A DNA stretch of 64,000 nucleotides from Aquicoccus porphyridii. GTDB lineage: Bacteria > Pseudomonadota > Alphaproteobacteria > Rhodobacterales > Rhodobacteraceae. A model generated the notes under the pieces. It worked only from the letters and a program-made list of their open reading frames with translations. It did no database searches and had not been told where the DNA came from. The stretch lies in NCBI RefSeq assembly GCF_008369105.1, contig NZ_VINQ01000001.1, positions 372,001-436,000 of the forward strand. Reading direction: 5' to 3'. Both the position numbers and the translations under genes were made by a program. Each line of letters opens with the position of its first letter. Within the stretch, counting starts at the first letter, position 1. Below are positions 54,548-63,773 of the stretch, piece after piece.

Positions 54548-55060
54548 TCAGCCCAGCCGGAAGCTTGCGCCCCGAAACTCGAGCGTATTGGGTTCGGTCG
54601 TGGCCCGGATCTCGCTGACCCATTGCGGCGAGAAGATCTTGGCCCATTCGCCCGGCGCCATATGCACGAGGTTGTGCATCGTCGTCATCGCCAGCGCGAT
54701 CCCCATGACCGAGGCCAGCAAATGGCGCTTGCGCATGAGGTTGAACAAGAGTGCCGACAGCATGGCCAGCCCCAAAGCCAGCATCGCCTGCGCGGCCAGC
54801 TCGTAGTCCGGCTGCGCGAAGGCCTCGGGCAGCCCGCCATAGCGAAACAGCGCCAGCCGCGCCCCGACCAGCGACACCGCCCCCAGCCCAAGAGCGATCG
54901 GCATGGTGACAAATCCCGCCGATCGGCGCCGCGCCACCTTGTGCCGCACCTCGCGTTTCAGACCATCGCCCGCGTTGAAAACCTGCGCGCGCCCCGCGCC
55001 CTGCTTCTCGATCCGCTGCAAACGGTCCTGAAAATCGGTTTGTCCCTGTGCCACCGCCAT
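54548..55060 (-). CDS. Uncharacterised membrane protein between sufB and sufC
   Basis: Protein of 170 residues: a hydrophilic start (QTDFQDRLQRIEKQGAGRAQVFNAGDGLKREVRHK), then about four hydrophobic segments (GFVTMPIALGLGAVSLVGARLALF, AAQAMLALGLAMLSALLFNLM, LLASVMGIALAMTTMHNLVHM) and a C-terminal cytosolic part (GEWAKIFSPQWVSEIRATTEPNTLEFRGASF). I recognise no domain. It lies between sufB and sufC on the same strand. The ribosome site is weak, so translation may depend on upstream genes. Confidence 0.75.
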   Translation of the reverse strand: MAVAQGQTDFQDRLQRIEKQGAGRAQVFNAGDGLKREVRHKVARRRSAGFVTMPIALGLGAVSLVGARLALFRYGGLPEAFAQPDYELAAQAMLALGLAMLSALLFNLMRKRHLLASVMGIALAMTTMHNLVHMAPGEWAKIFSPQWVSEIRATTEPNTLEFRGASFRLG

Positions 55061-55186
55061 GCTGAATCGCCGTGTCCCTGTTCGCTCCCAAGACGATCAG
55101 TGGCCGCCAATTGGGGCAAAGCCGAGGCAACACCGTGCCATTGCGCGGCCAATCACGCCAGGCGTGGGGATATGCGCACGCCTTGG

Positions 55187-55393
55187 TCATCGCCCCGGCA
55201 CCAACCGCAGGACCAACACCGACAAAAGACGCCCGCCCACGACGCCCAAAACGACCGCGACCACCGGGTTGAGCTGCTCGGCAGGGTTCATCTGCACCCA
55301 GAGCATGCCGAGAAACCCGCCCAGCACCGGAAGCGCATAAGGCAGCCATGACAGAACCCTGTCACGCACCGATATATCGCCCCGCTCATCCAC
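55187..55393 (-). CDS. Small membrane protein after sufB
   Basis: Protein of 68 residues beginning at GTG 55393, with GGGGA five bases upstream. The sequence has a charged start (MDERGDISVRDRV), then two hydrophobic segments (LSWLPYALPVLGGFLGMLWV and VVAVVLGVVGGRLLSVLVL). It lies 61 bp after sufB and 126 bp before the 170-residue protein. Function unknown. Confidence 0.65.
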   Translation of the reverse strand: MDERGDISVRDRVLSWLPYALPVLGGFLGMLWVQMNPAEQLNPVVAVVLGVVGGRLLSVLVLRLVPGR

Positions 55394-55454
55394 GGCGGTC
55401 CCCTTTCCCTGCTTGCCTGTTGCGGATCATCCGCGCCACTCCCGGTTCGGTGGT

Positions 55455-56978
55455 CTAGCCCACCGACCCTTCGAGCGAAATCGCGACCAGTTGCTGTGCC
55501 TCCATGGCAAACTCCATCGGCAGCGCCTGAAGCACCTCGCGGGCAAAGCCGTTCACGATGAGCGCGACAGCCTCTTCCTCGTCCATGCCGCGCTGGCGGC
55601 AATAGAACATCTGGTCGTCATCCACCTTCGATGTGGTCGCCTCATGCTCGACCCGGGACGAGTTGTTCTTGACCTCGATATAGGGCACCGTGTGCGCGCC
55701 GCATTTGTCGCCGATCAAAAGACTGTCGCACTGCGTATAGTTCCGGCTGTTCTTGGCCTTCGGGTGCATGCTCACCAGCCCGCGATAGGTGTTCTGCGCC
55801 ACGCCTGCGCTGATCCCTTTCGAAACGATGCGCGAGCGCGTGTTCTTGCCCAGGTGCACCATCTTGGTGCCGGTATCGGCCTGCTGGTGGTTGTTGGTGA
55901 TGGCGATCGAATAGAACTCGCCCTGGCTGTCATCGCCGCGCAGGATGCAGGACGGGTATTTCCACGTCACGGCGCTGCCGGTCTCGACCTGCGTCCACAT
56001 GCATTTCGCCCGGTCGCCCCGGCAATCGGCCCGCTTGGTGACGAAATTGTAGATCCCGCCCTTGCCGTTCTCATCGCCTGGATACCAGTTCTGCACCGTG
56101 GAATATTTCACCTCGGCGTCTTCCTCGACGATGATCTCGACCACCGCGGCATGAAGCTGCGCGATGTCGCGCTGCGGCGCGGTGCAGCCTTCGAGATAGG
56201 ACACGAACGACCCCTTGTCGGCAATGATCAGCGTGCGCTCGAACTGGCCGGTATTCTCGGCATTGATCCGGAAATAGGTCGAAAGCTCCATCGGGCAGCG
56301 CACCCCCGGCGGCACGTAAACGAACGAACCATCCGAAAACACCGCCGAATTGAGCGTGGCATAAAAGTTGTCGCTCACCGGCACGACCGAGCCGAGGTAT
56401 TTCTTGACCAGCTCGGGATGCTCGCGGATCGCCTCCGAGATCGAGCAGAAGATGACGCCCGCCCGCTTCAATTCTTCCTGGAAGGTGGTGCCAAGGCTCA
56501 CCGAATCGAACACCGCGTCGACCGCGACCTTGCGCCCTTCGGCCGGGGCCTCCTCGGCCCCCTCGACCCCGGCAAGGATCATCTGCTCCTTGAGCGGAAT
56601 ACCCAGCTTCTCATAGGTCGCCAACAGCTTGGGATCGACATCGTCAAGCGATTTGGGCTTCACTTCCATGCTCTTCGGGCGGGCATAGTAATACTGGTTC
56701 TGAAAGTCGATCTGCGGATAATCGACCATCGCCCAGTTGGGTTCTTCCTTCTGGAGCCAGCGGTCATAGGCTGCCAGCCGCCATTCGATCATCCATTCCG
56801 GCTCCTCGTTCTTCTCCGAGATCAGCCGCACGATATCGGGGGTCAGCCCCTTGGGGGCATAATCCATCTCGATATCGGTTTCCCAGCCGTACTTGTATTT
56901 CTCGCCCAAGCTGCGGACGGCCTCGACAGTCTCCTCTTCGACCCCGTCCTTAACCTGCGGTTCTTCAAGAGTGGCCAT
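55455..56978 (-). CDS. sufB: SufB Fe-S scaffold subunit
   Basis: Main scaffold of the SufBC2D complex. The sequence has [30 protein letters not shown], the conserved [73 protein letters not shown] region, and late [28 protein letters not shown] with probable cluster ligands. At 507 residues it is typical. The ATG at 56978 ([11 protein letters not shown]) follows GGAG. It begins 28 bp after the iscS stop. Confidence 0.96.
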   Translation of the reverse strand: MATLEEPQVKDGVEEETVEAVRSLGEKYKYGWETDIEMDYAPKGLTPDIVRLISEKNEEPEWMIEWRLAAYDRWLQKEEPNWAMVDYPQIDFQNQYYYARPKSMEVKPKSLDDVDPKLLATYEKLGIPLKEQMILAGVEGAEEAPAEGRKVAVDAVFDSVSLGTTFQEELKRAGVIFCSISEAIREHPELVKKYLGSVVPVSDNFYATLNSAVFSDGSFVYVPPGVRCPMELSTYFRINAENTGQFERTLIIADKGSFVSYLEGCTAPQRDIAQLHAAVVEIIVEEDAEVKYSTVQNWYPGDENGKGGIYNFVTKRADCRGDRAKCMWTQVETGSAVTWKYPSCILRGDDSQGEFYSIAITNNHQQADTGTKMVHLGKNTRSRIVSKGISAGVAQNTYRGLVSMHPKAKNSRNYTQCDSLLIGDKCGAHTVPYIEVKNNSSRVEHEATTSKVDDDQMFYCRQRGMDEEEAVALIVNGFAREVLQALPMEFAMEAQQLVAISLEGSVG

Positions 56979-57006
56979 CAGTTTGCTCCTTCCGTCCTGT
57001 TCGCTC

Positions 57007-58047
57007 TCACGCCGCCCTGGCGCGGAATTTCCTGTAGGCTGCGCACCATGCATCGGCAAAACGCAACACGTCGTCCTTCGTCACATCGGGGTCCAGCGAC
57101 ACCCGGATCGCCGATCCGGCCACGGCCCCGTCAAACCCCATCGCACCCAGCACGCGGCTGGCGCGCACCTTGCCGCTCGAACAGGCCGATCCTGCCGAAA
57201 TCGCGAACCCGGCGAGGTCCATCTGCATCACCTGCGTTTCCCCTTTCCAGCCCGGAACGGCGAAACAACTCGTGTTGGGCAACCGCACCGAGTCTTTCCC
57301 GACAAAAATAGTCTCATTTACGGCGGCTGCAATAGATGACTCTAGAATATTTCTAATTTTAGAAACCTCTTCCCACCGTCCCGCGGCCACGTCGCGCGCG
57401 GCAGCCTCGGCCGCGGCGGCAAAGCCCGCGATCCCGATCAGGTTCTCGGTGCCCGCCCGGCGGCCCATCTCCTGCCCGCCACCGCGCAACACCGGGTCAA
57501 GGTCGATCCCGCGCCGCATCACCAGCGCGCCAATGCCCTTAGGACCGCCCAGCTTGTGCGCCGACACGATCCCGGCCATCGCCCCGCTGCCCAGGAAATC
57601 GAGCGGCAGCTTGCCAAGCGCCTGCGTCATGTCCGACACGGCCAGCCCCTCGGGCAATACCTGCACCACCCCGGTCTCGGAATTGGCCAGTTGCAGCGTC
57701 GCCTGCGCCGGATCGGCGATGTGCACCCGCCCCGCGCCGTCCACCGGCAGGCTGTCATCGACCCAGGCCCCCACCGCGTCATGCTCGATCGCCGCGCCGT
57801 GCAAACCGCGCCCGCGCAGCGCCAGCGCCGCGGCCTCGGTCGCGCTCGACGTGAACACGATCTCGGCCCCTTCGGCACCCATCGCCCGGGCCAACCCGGC
57901 CCGCGCCCGCTCGATCAGCGCCTTGGCCGCGCGCCCCTCGGCATGCACGCTCGACGGGTTGCCCACAACGTCCATCGCGCGGCTCATCGCGTCACGCGCC
58001 TCGGGGCGCAGTGGTGTCGTCGCGTTATGGTCGAGATAGACCCGCAT
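57007..58047 (-). CDS. IscS/NifS-type cysteine desulfurase of the suf operon
   Basis: PLP-dependent group I cysteine desulfurase of 346 residues, distinct from SufS at 50099. The PLP lysine is in [17 protein letters not shown]; the catalytic Cys is in [18 protein letters not shown]. Early motifs are [17 protein letters not shown] and [14 protein letters not shown]. The ATG at 58047 overlaps the iscR stop by one base. Around 57300-57366 the coding sequence becomes AT-rich, with AAA, ATT, AGA, AAT and CTA codons unlike the rest, and this patch contains regulatory-looking palindromes. Confidence 0.94.
   Translation of the reverse strand: MRVYLDHNATTPLRPEARDAMSRAMDVVGNPSSVHAEGRAAKALIERARAGLARAMGAEGAEIVFTSSATEAAALALRGRGLHGAAIEHDAVGAWVDDSLPVDGAGRVHIADPAQATLQLANSETGVVQVLPEGLAVSDMTQALGKLPLDFLGSGAMAGIVSAHKLGGPKGIGALVMRRGIDLDPVLRGGGQEMGRRAGTENLIGIAGFAAAAEAAARDVAAGRWEEVSKIRNILESSIAAAVNETIFVGKDSVRLPNTSCFAVPGWKGETQVMQMDLAGFAISAGSACSSGKVRASRVLGAMGFDGAVAGSAIRVSLDPDVTKDDVLRFADAWCAAYRKFRARAA
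57305..57332 (-). promoter_or_regulatory. Possible internal promoter within iscS, upstream of sufB
   Basis: On the minus strand TTGCAG (57332-57327) and TATTTT (57310-57305) are separated by 16 bases, in an AT-rich island of an otherwise GC-rich gene. The predicted start site would lie about 320 bases before sufB. The palindrome at 57343-57355 is just upstream of the -35. Both boxes match the consensus only partly. Confidence 0.35.
57343..57364. promoter_or_regulatory. TAGAA-N3-TTCTA palindrome inside iscS
   Basis: TAGAA TAT TTCTA (57343-57355) is a perfect 5-3-5 inverted repeat, followed by a third half-site TAGAA (57360-57364). It has the same arm sequence and spacing as the palindrome at the iscR promoter (58653-58669). 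It lies in a coding AT-rich island, so the codons seem bent to keep it. The likely binder is the same regulator as at iscR (Irr-like or IscR). Confidence 0.5.
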
Positions 58048-58535
58048 CACGCCTCGGCTTCTGCGTCGGCTTCGCCGCCATCATCCACCACCGCGAACAG
58101 CCCCGGCACGGCCGGGCATGGCGCCAGGTCGTTGTTGATCACATCCGACAGCCGTGTCTGGTGCAGGAAAACATAAACATGCGCCGACAGCCCTTCCCAC
58201 AAGCGGTTGGTCACCGATTGCGCCCTTGAACCCGACAATCCCCCCGACGCACCCGCACCCTTGTGCATCGCGTCCACCGTCTCGTCCACCGCGGTCAGAA
58301 TATCGACCACCCGGATCTCGGCCGCCGGCCGGCCGAGGCGATATCCGCCCCCCGGCCCGCGCACCGACTCGACCAGCCCGGCACGGCGCAGCTTGACGAA
58401 AAGCTGCTCGAGGTAAGGCAACGAGATATCCTGCCGCCGCGACACATCCGACAGCGTCGACAGCGTTCCGCCGGGCTGCAACGCGATATCCGCCAAAGCA
58501 ACCATGGCATAACGCCCCTTGGTGCTGAGTTTCAT
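58047..58535 (-). CDS. iscR: IscR-like Rrf2 regulator lacking the usual cluster cysteines
   Basis: Rrf2-family regulator heading the suf operon, 162 residues. The winged helix-turn-helix has LSDVSRRQDISLPYLEQLFV and KLRRAGLVESVRGPGGGYRL. Escherichia coli IscR binds [2Fe-2S] with three clustered Cys after this domain; here the matching segment AMHKGAGASGGLSGSRAQSV has none, and the only Cys is Cys140 (LAPCPAVPG). Literature memory: Rhodobacter sphaeroides IscR also lacks them and is reported as a new Fe-S-binding type. The ATG at 58535 follows GGGAGAAG. Confidence 0.92.
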   Translation of the reverse strand: MKLSTKGRYAMVALADIALQPGGTLSTLSDVSRRQDISLPYLEQLFVKLRRAGLVESVRGPGGGYRLGRPAAEIRVVDILTAVDETVDAMHKGAGASGGLSGSRAQSVTNRLWEGLSAHVYVFLHQTRLSDVINNDLAPCPAVPGLFAVVDDGGEADAEAEA

Positions 58536-58652
58536 GCGTCTTCTCCCTTGCCATGACCGGCATTCATGCGCGAATTCATTGACCTTGCGCAGGCTTCGCA
58601 CTATCCCGCAATCTGATCAAGCGGCTTGCGGCCCATGCTCTTCGCTGCTTGA

Positions 58653-58669
58653 ATTAGAATTGTTCTAAT
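58653..58669. promoter_or_regulatory. Perfect palindrome overlapping the iscR -10 box
   Basis: ATTAGAA TTG TTCTAAT is a perfect 7-3-7 inverted repeat. It covers the predicted -10 of the iscR promoter, so a bound protein would block transcription. The sequence resembles the iron-control (Irr/ICE) type motif of alphaproteobacteria (TTAGAA...TTCTAA). IscR autoregulation is the alternative. Confidence 0.65.
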
Positions 58670-58690
58670 CAGTCCGAGCAATTTCGTCAA
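58662..58690 (-). promoter_or_regulatory. Predicted sigma-70 promoter of iscR-suf
   Basis: On the minus strand TTGACG (58690-58685) and TAGAAC (58667-58662) are exactly 17 bases apart. The -35 is near-consensus and the -10 is inside the palindrome at 58653-58669. The predicted start site lies about 120 bases before the iscR ATG. Confidence 0.6.
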
Positions 58691-58729
58691 GATTGTCGCG
58701 GACCGCTGCGAAGGAAGTAAACAAACCAA

Positions 58730-59383
58730 ATGCCCGAGGTTATCTTTCCCGGACCCGAAGGCCGCCTTGAAGGCCGCTATCATCCCCAGCCCGAACGCGA
58801 CGCCCCGATTGCCATCATCCTGCACCCGCATCCGCAATTCGGCGGCACGATGAACAACAAGGTCGTCTACAACCTGCATTACACGTTCCACCGGCTCGGG
58901 TTCACCGTGCTGCGCTTCAATTTCCGCGGCGTCGGGCGAAGCCAGGGCGAATATGATCAGGGCGTGGGCGAATTGTCCGACGCCGCCTCGGCGCTCGATT
59001 ATCTCCAGTCGATGAACCAGAACTCGAAACATTGCTGGGTCGCGGGCTTTTCCTTCGGGGCCTGGATCGGCATGCAGCTCCTGATGCGCCGCCCCGAGAT
59101 CACCGGCTTCGTCTCGGTCTCGCCGCCCGCCAACATGTATGATTTCTCCTTCCTCGCGCCCTGCCCCTCCTCGGGCCTCGTCATCAACGGCACCGGCGAC
59201 CGCGTGGCGCCGCCCGCCGACACCACCGCGCTGGTCAACAAGCTGCACGAGCAAAAGGGCATCACCGTCACCCATACCGAGGTCGAGGGCGCGGGTCATT
59301 TCTTCGAGAACGATCACATGGACACGCTGACCGAAACCGTCAGCGACTATGTCAAACGCCGCCTGACGGAAAGCACCCGCTGA
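58730..59383 (+). CDS. Alpha/beta hydrolase (YitV/COG2945-like)
   Basis: Cytosolic alpha/beta-hydrolase-fold protein of 217 residues. Key parts are IAIILHPHPQFGGTMNNKVVYNLH (oxyanion region HPHP), the VLRFNFRGVGRSQG motif, the nucleophile elbow VAGFSFGAWIGMQ with Ser, and the catalytic His in EGAGHFFEN. Dienelactone-hydrolase-like relatives are often called COG2945. Substrate unknown. It is divergent from iscR and shares its intergenic region; its stop overlaps the next gene (TGATG). Confidence 0.85.
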   Translation: MPEVIFPGPEGRLEGRYHPQPERDAPIAIILHPHPQFGGTMNNKVVYNLHYTFHRLGFTVLRFNFRGVGRSQGEYDQGVGELSDAASALDYLQSMNQNSKHCWVAGFSFGAWIGMQLLMRRPEITGFVSVSPPANMYDFSFLAPCPSSGLVINGTGDRVAPPADTTALVNKLHEQKGITVTHTEVEGAGHFFENDHMDTLTETVSDYVKRRLTESTR

Positions 59384-59634
59384 TGTCCTCGACGCTTGAG
59401 AAAATCGCCTCGGACCTTGCCGACGACACCATCGCCATCATGCAGAAAACCGGCGACGACCGGCTCCATTTCGAAGTCGCCAAGGTGCTCGGTTCCTCGT
59501 CCCAGACCCTCGAAGAAGCCTATCTTCACGAGGTTCGCGTGCGTCTCGCCGGCAGGGCAGCCAAGGCGTTTCTCAAGGACAAGATCGCAAAACTCGCCGC
59601 CGGGGCGAAATCCGGCGGCGCCCCGGATCAGTGA
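59383..59634 (+). CDS. DUF6280 family protein
   Basis: Small cytosolic protein of 83 residues: MSSTLEKIASDLADDTIAIM, then QKTGDDRLHFEVAKVLGSSS and a basic end. Mostly helical, and I recall the DUF6280 family for this pattern in Rhodobacterales. The ATG overlaps the stop of the hydrolase gene, so they are translated together. Function unknown. Confidence 0.75.
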   Translation: MSSTLEKIASDLADDTIAIMQKTGDDRLHFEVAKVLGSSSQTLEEAYLHEVRVRLAGRAAKAFLKDKIAKLAAGAKSGGAPDQ

Positions 59635-59650
59635 TCCGCGGCGATCCGCT

Positions 59651-59672
59651 CTTCATCTTGCCAGAAATACTC
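59651..59672 (+). repeat. Interspersed intergenic repeat (copy 5)
   Basis: CTTCATCTTGCCAGAAATAC followed by TC, then TCGCCGAAGGCG, which can form a small hairpin. It lies between convergent genes (DUF6280 and GNAT). The core matches the four other copies; here the TTG variant agrees with the reverse-orientation copies. Confidence 0.7.
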
Positions 59673-59706
59673 TCGCCGAAGGCGTCCCGCCCCCCGCAAT
59701 GACCGA

Positions 59707-60303
59707 TCAGCGCAGGATCGGCACATGCGGCGCGGCGCTTTCGGGCAGATGCCCGCTCAGCCGCGGATCGCGCAGCACCTCGACCTCGCGCCGCACCGGC
59801 TCGAATCCCGACCGGCGATAGAAATCGAGCGCCTGCGGACTGTCGAGCGTGCAGGTATGCAGATGCACCCGCCCCACCCCTTCGCGCCACGCCCGCTCCA
59901 GCGCGCGGTTCATCAGCCAGCGCCCCGCGCCCTGCCCGATCGCCGCGCGCGCAAGGCCAAAGAACGCGATCTCGCACTCCCCTTGCACCCTGAAATCGAG
60001 CTCCAGCAGGCCCAGCTCCTCGCCATCGCGCAGCGCCACGTAAACCTCGACCGCCGGATCGTGCAGCACCGCCAAAAGCGCATCCTCACCGATCATCAGC
60101 CGCGAAAACCACATCCAGTCCTCGGCGCCCACCTTGCGAAAGAGCGCCCGATACCATTCCACATCCGGGCGCTCGACAAGGCGCAATTCCAGCCCGGCCT
60201 CGCGCTCGGGCCGCGCGTCCACCGGCGCACGCATCTCGAGATAGGTCACCACCGTCGCCACATGCCCTTGCGGCACCGCGTGAAATCCCGCCTCAAGCAT
60301 CAT
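59707..60303 (-). CDS. GNAT-family N-acetyltransferase
   Basis: GCN5-related acetyltransferase of about 198 residues. The fold begins with LELRLVERPDVEWYRALFRKVG; VYVALRDGEELGLLELDFRV and the acetyl-CoA-binding segment LARAAIGQGAGRWLMNRALERAW (Q/RxxGxG/A) follow, with the late LDSPQALDFYRRSGFEPVRREVE typical of the family. The start is one of two adjacent ATGs overlapping the mfd stop. Substrate unknown. Co-transcribed with mfd. Confidence 0.85.
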   Translation of the reverse strand: MMLEAGFHAVPQGHVATVVTYLEMRAPVDARPEREAGLELRLVERPDVEWYRALFRKVGAEDWMWFSRLMIGEDALLAVLHDPAVEVYVALRDGEELGLLELDFRVQGECEIAFFGLARAAIGQGAGRWLMNRALERAWREGVGRVHLHTCTLDSPQALDFYRRSGFEPVRREVEVLRDPRLSGHLPESAAPHVPILR

Positions 60304-63300
60304 GTCGCCTTCCTTTTCGCCTCGTCCTTCACCTTCGCCGCAAGGTCGCGCGCAATGGCAAAGGCACCCTTGATCTTGTCGCTGTCGCGCTTCCAGTCGC
60401 GGCGCACCACGATCTTGTTGTCGCGCACCTTGGCCATCCCGCGCTGATCCTCGATGAACGCGACCAACCCCTGCGGGCTGGCAAACTTGTCGTTGTGGAA
60501 CTGGATCGTCGCGCCCTTCGGCCCGCCATCGAGCTTGGAAATCCCCGCGCGCTTGCACATCTCCTTGATCCGCACCACCAGCAAGAGCGTGTTCACCTCC
60601 TTGGGCAGTTTCCCGAACCGGTCGATCAATTCCGCGGCGAACCCTTCCAGCTCGACCTTGTCATGCATCCCGCTCAAGCGGCGATAGAGCCCCAGCCGCA
60701 CATCGAGATCAGGCACGTAATCCTCGGGGATCAGCACCGAAACACCAAGGTTGATCTGCGGCGCCCATTGCTCGTCCGCCTCGGTCAGCCCTTCCAACTC
60801 GCCCGCGCGGATCTTGGCAATCGCCTCTTCCAGCATCGACTGGTAAAGCTCGTATCCCACGTCGCGCATCTGGCCCGACTGTTCCTCGCCCAGCAGGTTC
60901 CCCGCGCCCCTGATATCGAGATCCTGAGAGGCCAGCGTGAACCCCGCGCCGAGCGTGTCGAGACTGCCCAGAACCCGCAGCCGCTTTTCCGCCGCCGGGG
61001 TCAACGGCGTGCGCGGCCTGGTGGTGAGATACGCATAAGCCCGCTGTTTCGACCGCCCGACCCGCCCGCGAATCTGGTAAAGCTGGGCCAGCCCGAACAT
61101 GTCGGCGCGATGCACCACCATCGTGTTGGCGGTCGGGATGTCGAGCCCCGATTCCACGATCGACGTGGCCAGAAGCACGTCGTATTTGCCATCGTAAAAC
61201 GCGTTCATCCGATCGTCGAGCTCACCCGCCGCCATCTGCCCGTGGGCCACGACGAACGTGACTTCGGGCACCTGTTCGCGCAGGAATTCCTCGATCTCGG
61301 GCAGGTCCGAAATGCGCGGCGCGACATAGAAACTCTGCCCGCCCCGGTAATGCTCGCGCAACAGCGCCTCGCGGATCGTCACCGCGTCGAACTCGCTCAC
61401 ATAGGTGCGAATGGCCAGCCGGTCGACCGGCGGTGTGCCGATGATCGACAGATCCCGCACCCCCGACAGCGACAGTTGCAGCGTGCGCGGAATCGGCGTC
61501 GCGGTCAGGGTCAGCACATGCACATCCGACTTGAGGCTCTTGAGCCGCTCCTTGTGGCCAACACCGAAATGCTGTTCCTCGTCCACGATCAGCAGGCCGA
61601 GATTGGCAAACCGGATGTTCTTGGCCAAAAGCGCATGCGTGCCGACCACGATATCGACCGTGCCTTTCGACAGCCCCTCGCGCGTAAGGTTCGCATCGCG
61701 CGCTGAAACAAAGCGCGACAAGGGCCTGACATTGATGGGAAATCCCCGGAATCTCTCGGCAAAACTCTGATAATGCTGGCGTGCCAGCAACGTGGTGGGC
61801 GCGATCACCGCGACCTGCACGCCCGACATGGCGGCAACGAACGCCGCGCGCATCGCCACCTCGGTCTTGCCGAACCCCACATCGCCACAGATCAGCCGGT
61901 CCATCGGCCGCCCCGCCGTCAGGTCGTCCAGAACATCGCCGATCGCGCGCAACTGGTCGTCGGTCTCCTCATAAGGAAAGCGCGTCGCGAACTCTTCCCA
62001 TGCGTGGTGCTGCGGCTCCATCACCGGGGCCTTGCGCAACTCCCGCTCGGCCGCCACGCGGATAAGCCGGTCGGCCATCTCGCGGATGCGCTGCTTGAGC
62101 TTGGCTTTCTTGGCCTGCCACGCGCCCCCGCCCAGCCGGTCGAGAAGCCCCTCTTCATGGCCGTATTTCGACAACAGCTCGATATTTTCGACCGGCAGGT
62201 AAAGCTTTGAGTTTTCGGCATATTCCAGCACAAGGCACTCATGCGCGGCCCCGGCGGCGGTGATCACCTCAAGCCCCTGGTAGCGCCCGATCCCGTGATC
62301 GACATGCACCACCAGGTCGCCGGGCGAAAGCGCCTGCGCCTCGGTCAGGAAATTCTCCGCCCGCCGGGTCTTGCGGGTCTGCCGGATCAGCCGGTCGCCC
62401 AACACGTCCTGCTCGGCGATCACCGTCAACCGCCGCTTGTCCTCCTGCGGCGCCTCGAACCCCTGTTCCAGCGGCCAGACGGCAAGGTGCAACCCGTGCT
62501 TGCCGATGCTGCGCGCATCGCGCACCGTGACCGCGCCGATCATCCCCTCGTCGTCAAGCAACCCCTCGATCCGCTCGCGCGCACCCTCGGAATAGGACGC
62601 GATCAGAACCGGCCCCTCGGCCATTTTTACTTCAACATGGTCTTTCAGAACACTGAAAAGGCTCACGTTTTCAAGTTTCCGCTCGGGTGCGAAATTGCGC
62701 CCGATCCGCCCGCCCGCATCGACCACCCCCGGCCCCGTCGCCTGCGGCAGGGCGTGAAACTGCACCACGCGATGCCCCTCCACCGCGCGTTCCCACGCGG
62801 CCTCATCAAGGTAAAGCTGGTCGGCCGGCACCGGTTTATAGACACTGTCGCGCCGCGACCGGTCGGCCATCGCGATGCGCCGGGTCTCGTATTGATCGGC
62901 AACGCTCTCCCACCGCGCCACGCGCTGCGGCCCGACCCCGTCATCAAGCGTCACCGCCGCCCCGGGCAGATAGTCGAACAGCGTCTCCAGCCGCTCGTGA
63001 AAGAACGGCAGCCAATGCTCCATCCCCGCCTGCTTGCGCCCCGCGCTCACCGCTTCGTAAAGCGGATCGTCACTGCCGCCCGCGCCAAACTCGATCCGGT
63101 AATTCTGCCGGAACCGCCGGATCGCCGCCTCGTCGAGGATCACCTCGCTCACCGGGGCCAGCTCCACCATGTCGAGCTTTTCCACAGTCCGCTGCGTCAC
63201 CGGGTCGAACCGCCGCGCCCCGTCGAGCACATCACCAAACAGATCGAGCCGCACCGGCCCCGCCTCGCCGGGGCTGTAGATGTCGATGATCCCGCCGCGA

Positions 63301-63767
63301 ATGGCATAATCGCCCGGCTCCATCACCGTGGGCGCCTGTGAAAACCCCATCCGCACAAGGAAATCGCGCAGCGCCGCCTCGTCGAGCCGATACCCCACCC
63401 GCGCGGTGAACGCCGCCTCGCGCAGCACCTCGCGTGCCGGCACCCGCTGTGTCACCGCGTTGAGCGTGGTCAACAGCACGAACCGCCCCGGCATCCCGTG
63501 CACCAGCCCCGCCAGCGTCGCCATCCGCGTGGCCGAGATGTCGGCATTGGGCGACACCCGGTCATAAGGCAGGCAATCCCAGCCCGGGAACCGCACCACC
63601 GGCATGTCGGGCGCAAAGAACCGCAGGCTGGCCGCCATCGCCGCCATCCGCTTGTCGTCGCGCGCCACGTGGCAAACCGGCCCACCGCGCGCCAACTCGT
63701 CGAGAACCAGCCGCGCATCGAACCCTTCGGGCGCACCGCCCATCGTGATATGCATGGATCTGCTCAT
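60300..63767 (-). CDS. mfd: Transcription-repair coupling factor Mfd
   Basis: Superfamily 2 translocase of 1155 residues that removes RNA polymerase stalled at DNA damage and recruits UvrA. The N-terminal part is UvrB-like (PVVRFPGWDCLPYDRVSPN). The RNA-polymerase-interacting domain has LSPGDLVVHVDHGIGRYQGL. The motor has Walker A ICGDVGFGKTEVAMRA, Walker B LLIVDEEQHFGV, LTLTATPIPRTLQLSL and TSIVESGLDIPTANTMVVHRADMFGLAQLYQIRGRVGRS. The C-terminus is the TRCF domain. Full length; the last codon overlaps the GNAT start. Confidence 0.97.
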   Translation of the reverse strand: MSRSMHITMGGAPEGFDARLVLDELARGGPVCHVARDDKRMAAMAASLRFFAPDMPVVRFPGWDCLPYDRVSPNADISATRMATLAGLVHGMPGRFVLLTTLNAVTQRVPAREVLREAAFTARVGYRLDEAALRDFLVRMGFSQAPTVMEPGDYAIRGGIIDIYSPGEAGPVRLDLFGDVLDGARRFDPVTQRTVEKLDMVELAPVSEVILDEAAIRRFRQNYRIEFGAGGSDDPLYEAVSAGRKQAGMEHWLPFFHERLETLFDYLPGAAVTLDDGVGPQRVARWESVADQYETRRIAMADRSRRDSVYKPVPADQLYLDEAAWERAVEGHRVVQFHALPQATGPGVVDAGGRIGRNFAPERKLENVSLFSVLKDHVEVKMAEGPVLIASYSEGARERIEGLLDDEGMIGAVTVRDARSIGKHGLHLAVWPLEQGFEAPQEDKRRLTVIAEQDVLGDRLIRQTRKTRRAENFLTEAQALSPGDLVVHVDHGIGRYQGLEVITAAGAAHECLVLEYAENSKLYLPVENIELLSKYGHEEGLLDRLGGGAWQAKKAKLKQRIREMADRLIRVAAERELRKAPVMEPQHHAWEEFATRFPYEETDDQLRAIGDVLDDLTAGRPMDRLICGDVGFGKTEVAMRAAFVAAMSGVQVAVIAPTTLLARQHYQSFAERFRGFPINVRPLSRFVSARDANLTREGLSKGTVDIVVGTHALLAKNIRFANLGLLIVDEEQHFGVGHKERLKSLKSDVHVLTLTATPIPRTLQLSLSGVRDLSIIGTPPVDRLAIRTYVSEFDAVTIREALLREHYRGGQSFYVAPRISDLPEIEEFLREQVPEVTFVVAHGQMAAGELDDRMNAFYDGKYDVLLATSIVESGLDIPTANTMVVHRADMFGLAQLYQIRGRVGRSKQRAYAYLTTRPRTPLTPAAEKRLRVLGSLDTLGAGFTLASQDLDIRGAGNLLGEEQSGQMRDVGYELYQSMLEEAIAKIRAGELEGLTEADEQWAPQINLGVSVLIPEDYVPDLDVRLGLYRRLSGMHDKVELEGFAAELIDRFGKLPKEVNTLLLVVRIKEMCKRAGISKLDGGPKGATIQFHNDKFASPQGLVAFIEDQRGMAKVRDNKIVVRRDWKRDSDKIKGAFAIARDLAAKVKDEAKRKAT

Positions 63768-63773
63768 GCCGGT

